From: Malaciobacter halophilus
GTDB lineage: Bacteria; Campylobacterota; Campylobacteria; Campylobacterales; Arcobacteraceae
Direction of reading: 5' to 3'
Length of the DNA stretch: 64,000 nucleotides
NCBI RefSeq assembly: GCF_002837275.1
Contig: NZ_NXIF01000023.1
Coordinates: 1 to 64,000 of the forward strand
This document shows positions 46,488 to 54,735 of the stretch, piece by piece (the first letter of the stretch is position 1; each line of letters opens with the position of its first letter). Made by a program: the position numbers and the translations under genes. Under the pieces are notes generated by a model. It saw only the letters and a list, made by a program, of their open reading frames with translations, made no database searches and was not told the origin of the DNA.

Positions 46488-49400
46488 TTATGCTTTACTT
46501 ACATCAACTGGTGCTTTTGAACTCTTTACTTTTTGTTCTAATTTAATAAAGAACATTAAAAGTGCAGGAGTTATAAAAATTGTAAAAATAGTAGATAAGG
46601 CTAATCCACCAGTAATTACAGAACCTAAACCTCTATAAAATTCACTACCTGGACCTGGAACTAAAACAAGTGGTAACATACCAAAAATTGATGTTAATGA
46701 ACTCATATAAATTGGTCTAATTCTTGTTCTAGTTGCTTCAACAACTGCTTTTTTATGTTCAAATCCATGATTTCTAATAAGATTTAAACTTTGATGAACA
46801 ATTAAAATTGCATTATTTACAACAATACCTACTAGAATAATAAATCCTAGCATTGTAAGTACATCAAGCGGTTGTGGAGCAATAAAAGCATTTGTCATTG
46901 CAAGCCCTAAGAAACCTCCAGCTGTTGCAAGTGGCACTGTAAACATAATAACAATAGGATATAAAAAATTTCCAAATAGTGCTGACATTAGTAAATAAAT
47001 AATTACTAAAGCTAAAATAAAATTAATACTTAGCATATCAATAGTTTGAGATAGTTTATCAGCTGTACCACTAATATTTACCTCTACCCCTTTTGAAACT
47101 TTACCTTCACTTTTTATTTTACTAATTGCACCTTTTAAAACTCCCATAGCTTCTTCAATAGTCATACCATCAGGCGGAGTGATTTGTAAAGTAATAGTTC
47201 TTTTTCCATCTAAGTGTCTAATCTCACTAATACCTGTTGTACTTTCAGAACTTGCAAGTGAACTTAAAGGAACTATTGAACTATTTGGTAATACCACTTG
47301 TGAATTTAAAATATCTTGTGGTGTTCTTATTTGACTATCTTGTGCTTTTACAACTAAATCAATTTTCTTTTTACCATCTTGCTCAAAATCTCCTATTATT
47401 CTTCCATCCATATAAACATCAGCAATAACACCTAAATCTCTTGAAGATAGACCAAGTGATCTTAAAGCATCTTGATTTGGATGAAGTCTAAACTCAGGAT
47501 AAAGTAACTCAATTGAAGGTACAGGTCTAACTTGACCACCTTTAATAATCTGATTAGCTGCTAAGAATAGTTGTGTACCAACACCTGCAATCTCTTCAAT
47601 ACTCTCTCCACTAATATCAATATTGATATTATTTCCTTCACCTACACCACTTTCAAATACACCACTTTGGATTGTAACTCCAAATGTTGATGGAAGTGAG
47701 TTTACTATTGGTCTAAATAGAGGTATTAACTCTTTTGCTCTTGTTTCATGCATTGATGTTCCACCAAATAAAGTAAAATCACCAAACGATACATAAAAGG
47801 CTCTATTAATACCTGGGTAGCCATCAACATCTTTATTTACATATGGCTCAACTCTTTTCATCAAATATGCACCCATGTCATATCTTTCTTGATATGATAA
47901 TCCAGGAGGCGGAATTAAGATATTAAAAATTAAGTTTTTATTTCCTTGAGGAAGATAATCCATCTTTGGAAATAATATAAAAATAATACTCAAAGAAGAG
48001 ACACCTAAAATTAAAATAGTCATAATCTTTGTAAAAGTATTTTTTAAAGATAAATTCACAACACTCATGAATTTTTTTACAATACCATCACCTAATTTAG
48101 TAAGAGAACTTTTCCCTCTTGGCTCTTTACCACTAATGCTTGCAAACTTTTTCCAAAGCATTGGAATAACTGCAATTGAAACAAAAAGTGAAAATGATAC
48201 AGCTGAAGTTACAGCAATTGCAATATCTTTAAATAACTGCCCTGCTTCATCTTCTAAAAATACAATTGGTAAAAATACTGCCATTGTTGTTGAAGCACTT
48301 GCTATTAAAGCACCCCAAACCTCTTTTGCACCAACATATGCAGCTTCAGGAATACTCATCCCTTCTTTTCTATGTCTATCAATATTTTCTAAAACAACAA
48401 TTGCACTATCAACTAACATACCAACGGCAAAAGAGATACCTGCTAATGAAATAGTATTTAAACTTCTTCCTAATAAATCAAGTACAATAAATGTACCAAT
48501 TACAGAAATAGGAATAGCAATAGAAACAACAGCTGTTGGAGAAATTGCTCTTAAAAATAGAATTAAAATAAGTATGGCTAAAGCACCACCTATCATAATG
48601 TTTTGTTGAACTAAATCAACAGAACCAACAATATAGTTTCTTTGGTCATAAATCCATCTTATTTTTAAACCTTTTGGTTTTAAAACTTTTTCATTTAACT
48701 CATTTACAACAGCTTCTACTTCATTTGTAAGTTTTACTGTGTTTACTTCTGAATTTGGTTGTACACCTAAAAAAATACCATCTTTACCTAAAAACATTGC
48801 CACACCACTTGGTGTTTCATATCCAAAGTCAACAGTAGCAACATCACCAACAGTTACTCTTTGGTCTCTATTTGAAATAAGTACAATATTTTCTATATCT
48901 TTTGGTGTAGAAAACTTATGAACAGTTCTAATCCTATAAGCACGTCTTCCCATATTTTGAACACCAGCAGATACATCTACATTTTCATTTCTCAAAATAT
49001 CAATTACTTGATTTACTGTTAAATTATATGAAGCAACTTTATTAATATCAAGTTTAACTTGCATTTGCTGTTCACGACCACCGCCGCCCATAGTTCCTGC
49101 AACACCTTCAACTCTTCTAATTGCAGGTTTTATTTCATTTTCAAAAAATGTTTTATACTCATCAATATGTCTAGTATTACCTTCAAGTGTTTGAAGCATC
49201 ATCCAAATAACTGGACTTGCTGTTGCAGTTTCAATTACAGGTTCTTCAACATTATCAGGATAAGAACTTACCTCATCAAGTTTATTAGATACATCTTGAA
49301 GAGCTGACCTTAAATCTGTTCCTAACTTAAAAGTTAATGTAATCTCACCATAATCATCATTTGAAGATGATTCATACTCTATTAGATTATTTAAACTTTT

Positions 49401-49613
49401 AAGAACATCTTCTTGTTCTTCAATAACTTCTCGCTCTATTTCATAAGGTGTAGCACCAGGCCATGTTGTTGTAATTTTTATCTCCGGCTTTGTTACATTG
49501 GGAGTAAGTTGATAAGGTAAACTCTTTAAAGATAGCATACCAAACATTACAACAATCAAAACAGAAACGATTATAGTTACTGGATTTTTGATTGAAAACT
49601 TAATTAAATCCAT
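46488..49613 (-). CDS. RND multidrug/solute efflux permease
   Basis: AcrB/HAE-type transporter of 1041 aa. N-terminal helix (about 13-30), large periplasmic loop, helices about 336-540 with the proton-relay Asp region (AVGMLVDSAIVVLENIDRHR, GDP-like pattern), a second periplasmic loop, and C-terminal helices from about 855. The central signature FLGLAMTNAFIAPQPLDVLTMLGFIILVGIVVNNAILIV is typical. It exports drugs, dyes or organic acids by proton antiport; substrate not predictable. It lies between the adaptor and TolC-like genes. Confidence 0.95.
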   Translation of the reverse strand: MDLIKFSIKNPVTIIVSVLIVVMFGMLSLKSLPYQLTPNVTKPEIKITTTWPGATPYEIEREVIEEQEDVLKSLNNLIEYESSSNDDYGEITLTFKLGTDLRSALQDVSNKLDEVSSYPDNVEEPVIETATASPVIWMMLQTLEGNTRHIDEYKTFFENEIKPAIRRVEGVAGTMGGGGREQQMQVKLDINKVASYNLTVNQVIDILRNENVDVSAGVQNMGRRAYRIRTVHKFSTPKDIENIVLISNRDQRVTVGDVATVDFGYETPSGVAMFLGKDGIFLGVQPNSEVNTVKLTNEVEAVVNELNEKVLKPKGLKIRWIYDQRNYIVGSVDLVQQNIMIGGALAILILILFLRAISPTAVVSIAIPISVIGTFIVLDLLGRSLNTISLAGISFAVGMLVDSAIVVLENIDRHRKEGMSIPEAAYVGAKEVWGALIASASTTMAVFLPIVFLEDEAGQLFKDIAIAVTSAVSFSLFVSIAVIPMLWKKFASISGKEPRGKSSLTKLGDGIVKKFMSVVNLSLKNTFTKIMTILILGVSSLSIIFILFPKMDYLPQGNKNLIFNILIPPPGLSYQERYDMGAYLMKRVEPYVNKDVDGYPGINRAFYVSFGDFTLFGGTSMHETRAKELIPLFRPIVNSLPSTFGVTIQSGVFESGVGEGNNINIDISGESIEEIAGVGTQLFLAANQIIKGGQVRPVPSIELLYPEFRLHPNQDALRSLGLSSRDLGVIADVYMDGRIIGDFEQDGKKKIDLVVKAQDSQIRTPQDILNSQVVLPNSSIVPLSSLASSESTTGISEIRHLDGKRTITLQITPPDGMTIEEAMGVLKGAISKIKSEGKVSKGVEVNISGTADKLSQTIDMLSINFILALVIIYLLMSALFGNFLYPIVIMFTVPLATAGGFLGLAMTNAFIAPQPLDVLTMLGFIILVGIVVNNAILIVHQSLNLIRNHGFEHKKAVVEATRTRIRPIYMSSLTSIFGMLPLVLVPGPGSEFYRGLGSVITGGLALSTIFTIFITPALLMFFIKLEQKVKSSKAPVDVSKA

Positions 49614-49621
49614 TCAACTTC

Positions 49622-50662
49622 CTACTTGTTTAAAACTTTAACTGGTTGATTAGGGAAAACTCTCTCATTTCCTTTTACAACAATCTTCATACCTTCTTGT
49701 AAACCCTTAGCTTTTATTCCAGCTTTTAATCCATCAAAACCAATTATTTGAACTGGAATCATATTTGCTACTGATTTATCATTTATTGCAAAAATAACAT
49801 TTTGTCCAAATCTTTTAATTACCGCATCTCTATTAATAACTAAAGCATCTTTTTTAATCTCTTTAGCAAGTTTTACCTTTGCTTGCGCCCCATCAAAAAT
49901 AAATTTATCTTTTACAATAGCTTTAAATCTAACAGGAAATGTTCTTGTCAATTTATCTCCGCTAGGTATTGCTGCATATAGCTTTGCATCAACTACCATA
50001 TTTGGCAATGCAATTTTATATATTTTTGTTTTACTTAATTCATCAACATAACCAATTGGTAAATTAAACATCATTTCAATATTATTTGTATTTACAATAT
50101 TTGCAACTTTTGAACCATTATTAACCCACTCATTTAAATTCACATCTTTTGATACAATTACACCATCATAAGGTGCTTTTACAAATTTTTTATTTTTTTG
50201 AATTTTTAATTCTTGAAGTTTTGCTTCAGACGAAGTTAATTTTTGCTTTGCTAATTCATATGCTAATTGCATATCATCAAAAGTTTTTTGAGCAATAGAT
50301 TTTTTATTAATTAATGCTAAATATCTATTATAATCATTTTTTGAATTTTTCAACTCAACTTTAGCAATATTTACAGCTGCTTGTGCAGCTTTTATTTGAG
50401 CATCTAATATTGAAGAATCTATTTTAATTAGATTTTCACCTTTTTTTACTTTTTTACCAACTTCAAAATATATCTTTTGAACTAGACCACTACTTTCACT
50501 AGCTAAAATTGAACTATTTTCAAACTTTACTGTTCCTATAAACTCAGTTAGTGGATTTATTTTCCCTTTTTCTAATGAGGCCACATTTACCAATGCAGGC
50601 CCACCTTTTGCAAACAGTGAACTACTTATCACTGCTAAAACTAATAACACTTTCTTTATCAC
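49622..50662 (-). CDS. RND efflux periplasmic adaptor
   Basis: HlyD/AcrA-type membrane fusion protein of 346 aa. Signal peptide MIKKVLLVLAVISSSLFA. Lipoyl-like halves are GLVQKIYFEVGKKVKKGENLIKID and KFVKAPYDGVIVSKDVNLNEWVNNGSKVANIV with a helical hairpin between. It bridges the RND pump to TolC. Follows tetR by 33 nt and precedes the RND gene by 8 nt. Confidence 0.92.
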   Translation of the reverse strand: MIKKVLLVLAVISSSLFAKGGPALVNVASLEKGKINPLTEFIGTVKFENSSILASESSGLVQKIYFEVGKKVKKGENLIKIDSSILDAQIKAAQAAVNIAKVELKNSKNDYNRYLALINKKSIAQKTFDDMQLAYELAKQKLTSSEAKLQELKIQKNKKFVKAPYDGVIVSKDVNLNEWVNNGSKVANIVNTNNIEMMFNLPIGYVDELSKTKIYKIALPNMVVDAKLYAAIPSGDKLTRTFPVRFKAIVKDKFIFDGAQAKVKLAKEIKKDALVINRDAVIKRFGQNVIFAINDKSVANMIPVQIIGFDGLKAGIKAKGLQEGMKIVVKGNERVFPNQPVKVLNK

Positions 50663-50695
50663 TTTGTCCCCTTTAAAGTAATAGTTTTATCTCTC

Positions 50696-51298
50696 TTAAT
50701 CTTTTTTAACTTCTACTAATTCAAAAAGATTGTCTATAAACTTTTTGCAAAGCACTTTTACGTCTGCATCGTTTTGCGTCATTTTTGTAATTGCAAGGCC
50801 TCTTTCATAAACCATTATAACTTCAACTAAATCAATAGCCTCTTTCTTTAATTCACCCTTTTGTATTCCTTCTTGTAAGATTTTGGCTAATTGAACTTGA
50901 AAGAAACTGCTACAACTACAATTAAAACTTAACATTTGCTCATTTTCTTCACTTAATACTATTGATAGATACTCTTTAAAACCATCAAAATGTTTCATAT
51001 TCTCTTTACTATCATCAATTGCAAATTTAAAAAAGTGTAAAACCTTATCTCTAGTTGTTTTCTCTTTTTTTATATTTTGCTCAAACTCATTATGATATTT
51101 GTCAATATGAATATTTATTATTTCAAAAATAATATCCTCTTTATTTTCAAAATATTCGTAGATTGTACCTTTTCCTATACCTGCTGTTTTTGCAACTTGT
51201 GAAACTGTAAGTTTTTTTATACCTACTTCATGAATCAAATCACTACAAGCTAGTGCAATCTCTTTTCTTCTCTCTTCTTTATTTACAATTTTAGGCAT
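50696..51298 (-). CDS. TetR-family repressor of the efflux operon
   Basis: TetR regulator of 200 aa. HTH region: IALACSDLIHEVGIKKLTVSQVAKTAGIGKGTIYEYFENKEDIIFE (about 15-60), with the GKGTIYEYF recognition-helix signature. A Cys pair occurs in SFNCSCSS. TTG 3 nt before the ATG is in frame; GGAG is better spaced to the ATG. It is first in the operon tetR-adaptor-RND-TolC, so likely autoregulated through the TetR-type palindromes upstream. Confidence 0.92.
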   Translation of the reverse strand: MPKIVNKEERRKEIALACSDLIHEVGIKKLTVSQVAKTAGIGKGTIYEYFENKEDIIFEIINIHIDKYHNEFEQNIKKEKTTRDKVLHFFKFAIDDSKENMKHFDGFKEYLSIVLSEENEQMLSFNCSCSSFFQVQLAKILQEGIQKGELKKEAIDLVEVIMVYERGLAITKMTQNDADVKVLCKKFIDNLFELVEVKKD

Positions 51299-51342
51299 CA
51301 AATCTCCGTAATTAAGCTAGTGGAATAGTCATGATTTTTTCA

Positions 51343-51415
51343 TGACTGACTGTCGGTCAAATTGAATTATATAACATTTTTCTTAATAGAAACTTTTATT
51401 TCCGACTCTTGGTCG
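51343..51415. promoter_or_regulatory. Two TetR-type operators upstream of tetR
   Basis: 51343-51359 is TGACTGAC-T-GTCGGTCA, an 8-1-8 palindrome with one mismatch. 51403-51415 is CGAC-N5-GTCG. Both resemble TetR-family half sites (GTCGGTC/GACCGAC). They lie 45-117 nt upstream of the tetR ATG. Confidence 0.6.
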
Positions 51416-51479
51416 AAAAAAAATAATAATTTTTTAATTCAAGATATTAAGATATAAAATTTAAGTTATTTGTAGTACT

Positions 51480-51498
51480 GATAGGAGACTCTCCTATC
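51480..51498. repeat. Perfect 9-1-9 palindrome
   Basis: GATAGGAGA-C-TCTCCTATC. A stem of this quality without a T-run is not a normal terminator. It is 31 nt past the stop of the 51-aa gene and about 65 nt from the TetR sites. Confidence 0.6.
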
Positions 51499-51529
51499 AA
51501 AACATGAAGCAGTAGATAAAGTAGTAAAA

Positions 51530-51685
51530 CTACTTGTTTTTTAGTAGTAAATGTCTATTTTTTAATAGATATGATTTAATATCTAAACCAGCTTTTGAAC
51601 AAGCATCTTGTAAACTCTCTTTTTTTTCTAATAGTCTTAGAAAAACTTCAATTTTTTTCTTAGTTTTTATATGTGTAATTGACAT
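51530..51685 (-). CDS. 51-aa basic protein, helix-turn-helix-like
   Basis: A short gene with a strong AAAGGAG properly spaced (7 nt) before its ATG. It encodes a basic 51-aa peptide: N-terminal KTKKKIEVFLRLLEKKESLQDACSKAGLD then IKSYLLKNRHLLLKNK. The SLQDACSKAGLDIKSYLLK part resembles a helix-turn-helix (as in small DNA-binding domains), but the match is visual only. It stands alone between the TetR operators and DoxX. Function unknown. Confidence 0.6.
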   Translation of the reverse strand: MSITHIKTKKKIEVFLRLLEKKESLQDACSKAGLDIKSYLLKNRHLLLKNK

Positions 51686-51760
51686 ATGTATTCTCCTTTA
51701 TTTAATTTTGTTTGATTGTTTAGTTGTAAAATAACTAGAAAGGGTTATAAAGTAATAAAC

Positions 51761-51779
51761 AGATGATTAATTATCATCT
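51761..51779. repeat. Palindrome in 271-nt gap upstream of doxX
   Basis: AGATGAT-TAATT-ATCATCT, a perfect 7-5-7 inverted repeat. The rest of 51686-51956 is A+T-rich with no gene that I can support. The likely doxX promoter is nearer 51914 (CATAAT). Confidence 0.4.
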
Positions 51780-51956
51780 AAAAGTATTTCAGTATAACCA
51801 AATAAAAAATAAAAAGCAAGTAAGTCTATTTTATGAATTTAAGATTATAAAATAATAAATTAAAACATTTATATACTCTTTTTAAGAATCGTTATTAACT
51901 TTTAAGTTCAACTAGTGCATAATAGAAGTGAATGATAATTTATAAAGGTATAATGT

Positions 51957-52352
51957 ATGAATAGAACTACTGATACAGATGTTGGAAAGCTTATACTAAG
52001 ACTTACAGTAGCCATTATGATGCTTTTTCATGGTTACGCTAAGATTATTCATGGAGTGGGCTTTGTAGAGAATATGTTAGTTAAAAATGAACTTCCAGCT
52101 ATACTTGCATATGGAGTATATATTGGAGAAATTTTAGCTCCTCTTCTTCTTATTATTGGATATAAAACTAGATTTAGTGCATTTATAATAATGTGCACTA
52201 TGGTTATGGCAATATATTTAGTTCATCCACAAGAAATATTTGCAATATCAAAACATGGTGCTCCTTTACTAGAAACAATATATTTTTATATATTTAGTTG
52301 TATTGCAATTATGTTTTTAGGAGCGGGAAAAATTTCCGTTGATTCAAAGTAA
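51957..52352 (+). CDS. DoxX-family membrane protein
   Basis: DoxX-type protein of 131 aa with four helices (about 13-30, 47-65, 74-92, 100-120). The family signature is at the start: ILRLTVAIMMLFHGYAKI. Function in bacteria is unclear; DoxX proteins are linked to redox and sulfur stress. AAAGG precedes ATG. It is convergent with the MarR gene through a shared terminator. Confidence 0.85.
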   Translation: MNRTTDTDVGKLILRLTVAIMMLFHGYAKIIHGVGFVENMLVKNELPAILAYGVYIGEILAPLLLIIGYKTRFSAFIIMCTMVMAIYLVHPQEIFAISKHGAPLLETIYFYIFSCIAIMFLGAGKISVDSK

Positions 52353-52373
52353 AAGCTTGAAAGCTTTTACTTT
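52346..52373. terminator. Bidirectional terminator, doxX/marR
   Basis: Perfect 13-bp stem AAAGTAAAAGCTT / AAGCTTTTACTTT, loop GA. It overlaps the ends of both genes. Confidence 0.8.
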
Positions 52374-52843
52374 ATAGTTTTTATTACTTTAGATAAAGAG
52401 TTATTTGTTATATCTAACTCTTCAAAACTAAGTATAGAAAATATATCTTTTTCAATTTGAAGTATTTTAGGAAATACCTCTAAAACTAACCTTTGTCCCT
52501 TTTTTGTAATACTTATAGGTTTACTTCTTAAATCCTCTGGTAAAATCTCTTTTTTTACAAACTCTTTTTTTTCTAATCTTTTAATAATTTTAGTAATTCC
52601 ACCAGAAGAGAACTGTAATTTTCCATAAAAGTCACTTGGCTTAAATATCTTTTTATCTGCCTCATGCAAAACCATAAGCAAATCTAACTCAGGAAAACTA
52701 ATCCCATATTTCAAAAGAGATTTTTCAATTTCTTTTTTTAAAAGTGAATTTAATTTATAAACTTTTGAAGCTATTGTATAAATAGGATTTGTTTCAAAGT
52801 TATCATAATGCTTTGGCTGTATAATAGCTGATTTTGAAGGCAT
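52367..52843 (-). CDS. MarR-family regulator
   Basis: MarR-type winged-helix protein of 158 aa. HTH centre: FSSGGITKIIKRLEKKEFVKKEILPEDLRSKPISITKKGQRLV (about 80-125); N- and C-terminal dimer helices flank it. It may regulate the DUF2798 gene 10 nt upstream or the convergent doxX. Ligand unknown. Confidence 0.88.
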   Translation of the reverse strand: MPSKSAIIQPKHYDNFETNPIYTIASKVYKLNSLLKKEIEKSLLKYGISFPELDLLMVLHEADKKIFKPSDFYGKLQFSSGGITKIIKRLEKKEFVKKEILPEDLRSKPISITKKGQRLVLEVFPKILQIEKDIFSILSFEELDITNNSLSKVIKTIK

Positions 52844-52853
52844 AATTTACCCC

Positions 52854-53078
52854 TTATTTTTTAATAATCACATCAACAAGTCTATTTACAAAAGGTGCTA
52901 CAAAAAATACAGAAGGAAATGCAATAAAAAATGCTTTTATAAAAGCAGATATCCATTTGTAAACAAACTCATCAATAAACCCCAAATTCATAAATGTTAT
53001 AGCAAAACTCATGATAAAAGTCATAAGTAAAGCCATCAAGAATGAAAATACTAATCGTCTATATTTTGCGTTAATCAA
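52854..53078 (-). CDS. DUF2798 membrane protein
   Basis: 74-aa protein with two hydrophobic helices (about 10-32 and 45-66): KYRRLVFSFLMALLMTFIMS and FIAFPSVFFVAPFVNRLVD match DUF2798. The start is TTG at 53078 with AAGGA 6 nt upstream. First gene of an operon with marR. The upstream 53079-53143 gap is A+T-rich with an imperfect inverted repeat (CTTAATATT ... AATATTTAAG) that could be the MarR operator. Confidence 0.75.
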   Translation of the reverse strand: MINAKYRRLVFSFLMALLMTFIMSFAITFMNLGFIDEFVYKWISAFIKAFFIAFPSVFFVAPFVNRLVDVIIKK

Positions 53079-53143
53079 TTCTATTCCTTAATATTATAAT
53101 TTATTTTTAAAATACTAATTAATATCATAAAATAATTTAATAT

Positions 53144-54604
53144 TTAAGAAGAGCATGATAATTTTATATTTGCAAACTGTATTGGTGTTGCTTGTGCATA
53201 TCTTTCAAACTCTATATGTTCATCAAAAGGTGCTTGTGCGATAGTAAGTAAATCATTTACTAAAGTAAAATCACCCTCTTGAGCTTTTTGTATTGCTTCT
53301 TGAAGCATATAATTTTTAATTATGTATTTTGGATTGACCTTTTGCATACTTTCACATCTTTGATTTTGAGTTCTTGGGTCTAAAAGTAAATCTTGCTTAT
53401 ACTCTTGTAACCATTCTTTCATATGAAAAGCTTCAATACAATTATCTAAAATTGAAGAGAAATCATCTAAATTCTTTATTTTTGATAGTTTATAAAAGAA
53501 TAAATTATAATCAATTTTTGAAGACTCTAATACATTTAGTAACCTAATAATTAAATCAAGATTTTTATCCCCACTTAAAGTTATATCAAGACCTAATCTT
53601 TTATTCATAAGTTCTAAATACTCTCTTTCATATTTTAAAAAAAATGTTTCTAAATATTGTTTTAATTTTTCAAAATCAGTAATAATACTTAAACAATCAG
53701 CTAAAACAAAAAGATTCCATTTTGCTATATATGGTTGATTGTTATATGAGTATCTTCCTTCTATATCTGATTGATTACAAATACAGTGTTTTTGGAAATA
53801 GTCCATAAAACTAAAAGGACCATAATCAATACTTACTCCTGAAACTGACATATTATCAGTATTCATAACTCCATGCATAAATCCATATACTTGCCATTTT
53901 GCTAAAAGTAAAGCTGTTTTATCAACCAATTCATAAAAAAACTTTTCATATTTATTTTCATCATCTTTTAAATGCTTATAGTTTTGAGAGATTACAAAAT
54001 CACTTAATGCAGTTAAACTCTTTTTTGCATCTTTACTTCTTGCAAAGTACTCAAAAGTTCCTATTCTAATCCAAGAATCACTTGCTCTTAAAACAATTGC
54101 ACCTTTTTGTGCTTGAAAAGGATTTCTATAAACATTATGGTTTGAGCCAATTATTGCTAATGCTCTTGTTGTTGGAATATTTAGTGCATGCATAGCTTCA
54201 CTTATAATATACTCTCTTATACTTGAACTTAAAACTGCTCTTCCATCTCCTTGTCTTGAATATCTTGTAATTCCTGAACCTTTTGTTTGAAGATGCCAGT
54301 TATTAATACTTCCTAAATTTATAGCTCTTCCATCTCCAAGCTGTGGAACAAAATATCCAAACTGATGACCTGCATAAACCATAGAGTAAGGTTTTGAACC
54401 TTTTAGTATTTTTTTACCATTTATAAAATCTATAAACTCTTTTGTTTCACACTCACTATAATCAAGACCTATTTCATCGCAAAGTTTTTTATTATAAGAG
54501 ATTAAGAAAGCTTCCTTTAATGAAGTTGCATTTAAAAGTTGATAAAACTTATTATCAACACTATTTAAGTATTCTGTTTGTAAGTTTAGTTCATTTAGTT
54601 TCAT
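53144..54604 (-). CDS. selO: SelO/YdiU protein adenylyltransferase
   Basis: Pseudokinase-fold enzyme of 486 aa that AMPylates Ser/Thr/Tyr; in E. coli it targets glutaredoxin-like redox proteins in oxidative stress. Family motifs: YAGHQFGYFVPQLGDGRA, KGSGITRYSRQGDGRAVLSSSIREY, FVLRASDSWIRIG-like (VLRASDSWIRIGTFEY) and GVMNTDNMSVSGVSIDYGPFSFMD. C-terminal SelO Cys pair: last residues LSCSS. A third copy of the Fe-S operator lies 33-51 nt upstream of its start. Confidence 0.93.
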   Translation of the reverse strand: MKLNELNLQTEYLNSVDNKFYQLLNATSLKEAFLISYNKKLCDEIGLDYSECETKEFIDFINGKKILKGSKPYSMVYAGHQFGYFVPQLGDGRAINLGSINNWHLQTKGSGITRYSRQGDGRAVLSSSIREYIISEAMHALNIPTTRALAIIGSNHNVYRNPFQAQKGAIVLRASDSWIRIGTFEYFARSKDAKKSLTALSDFVISQNYKHLKDDENKYEKFFYELVDKTALLLAKWQVYGFMHGVMNTDNMSVSGVSIDYGPFSFMDYFQKHCICNQSDIEGRYSYNNQPYIAKWNLFVLADCLSIITDFEKLKQYLETFFLKYEREYLELMNKRLGLDITLSGDKNLDLIIRLLNVLESSKIDYNLFFYKLSKIKNLDDFSSILDNCIEAFHMKEWLQEYKQDLLLDPRTQNQRCESMQKVNPKYIIKNYMLQEAIQKAQEGDFTLVNDLLTIAQAPFDEHIEFERYAQATPIQFANIKLSCSS

Positions 54605-54636
54605 ATAATATCTTTTTTAATATTAGACTATCAAAA

Positions 54637-54655
54637 CAAGATAAAATTTGTCCTA
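54637..54655. promoter_or_regulatory. Third copy of the nif/suf operator, upstream of selO
   Basis: CAAGATA-aaatt-TGTCCTA, 16 of 19 bases identical to the nifS site on the same strand. A minus-strand -10 candidate (TAATAT, plus ATATTA 54620-54625) lies just downstream, giving the same geometry as at nifS. Confidence 0.55.
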
Positions 54656-54713
54656 TATCAGCTTTATTATATATTTTTTTTAATTGAAAAATAACTTTTA
54701 ATATAAATATAAA

Positions 54714-54719
54714 TATAAT
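54714..54719 (+). promoter_or_regulatory. -10 box for radical-SAM fusion gene
   Basis: TATAAT in an A+T-rich run (AATATAAATATAAATATAAT) 17 nt before the ATG at 54736; AAAGGA is at 54725-54730. The leader is short. Confidence 0.5.
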
Positions 54720-54735
54720 TGCACAAAGGATTTAA

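Noticed and set aside
48067-48609. 180-aa plus-strand open frame within the RND gene
   Set aside because: It is antisense to conserved transporter sequence, has no family character and no Shine-Dalgarno; the RND gene fully explains the stretch.
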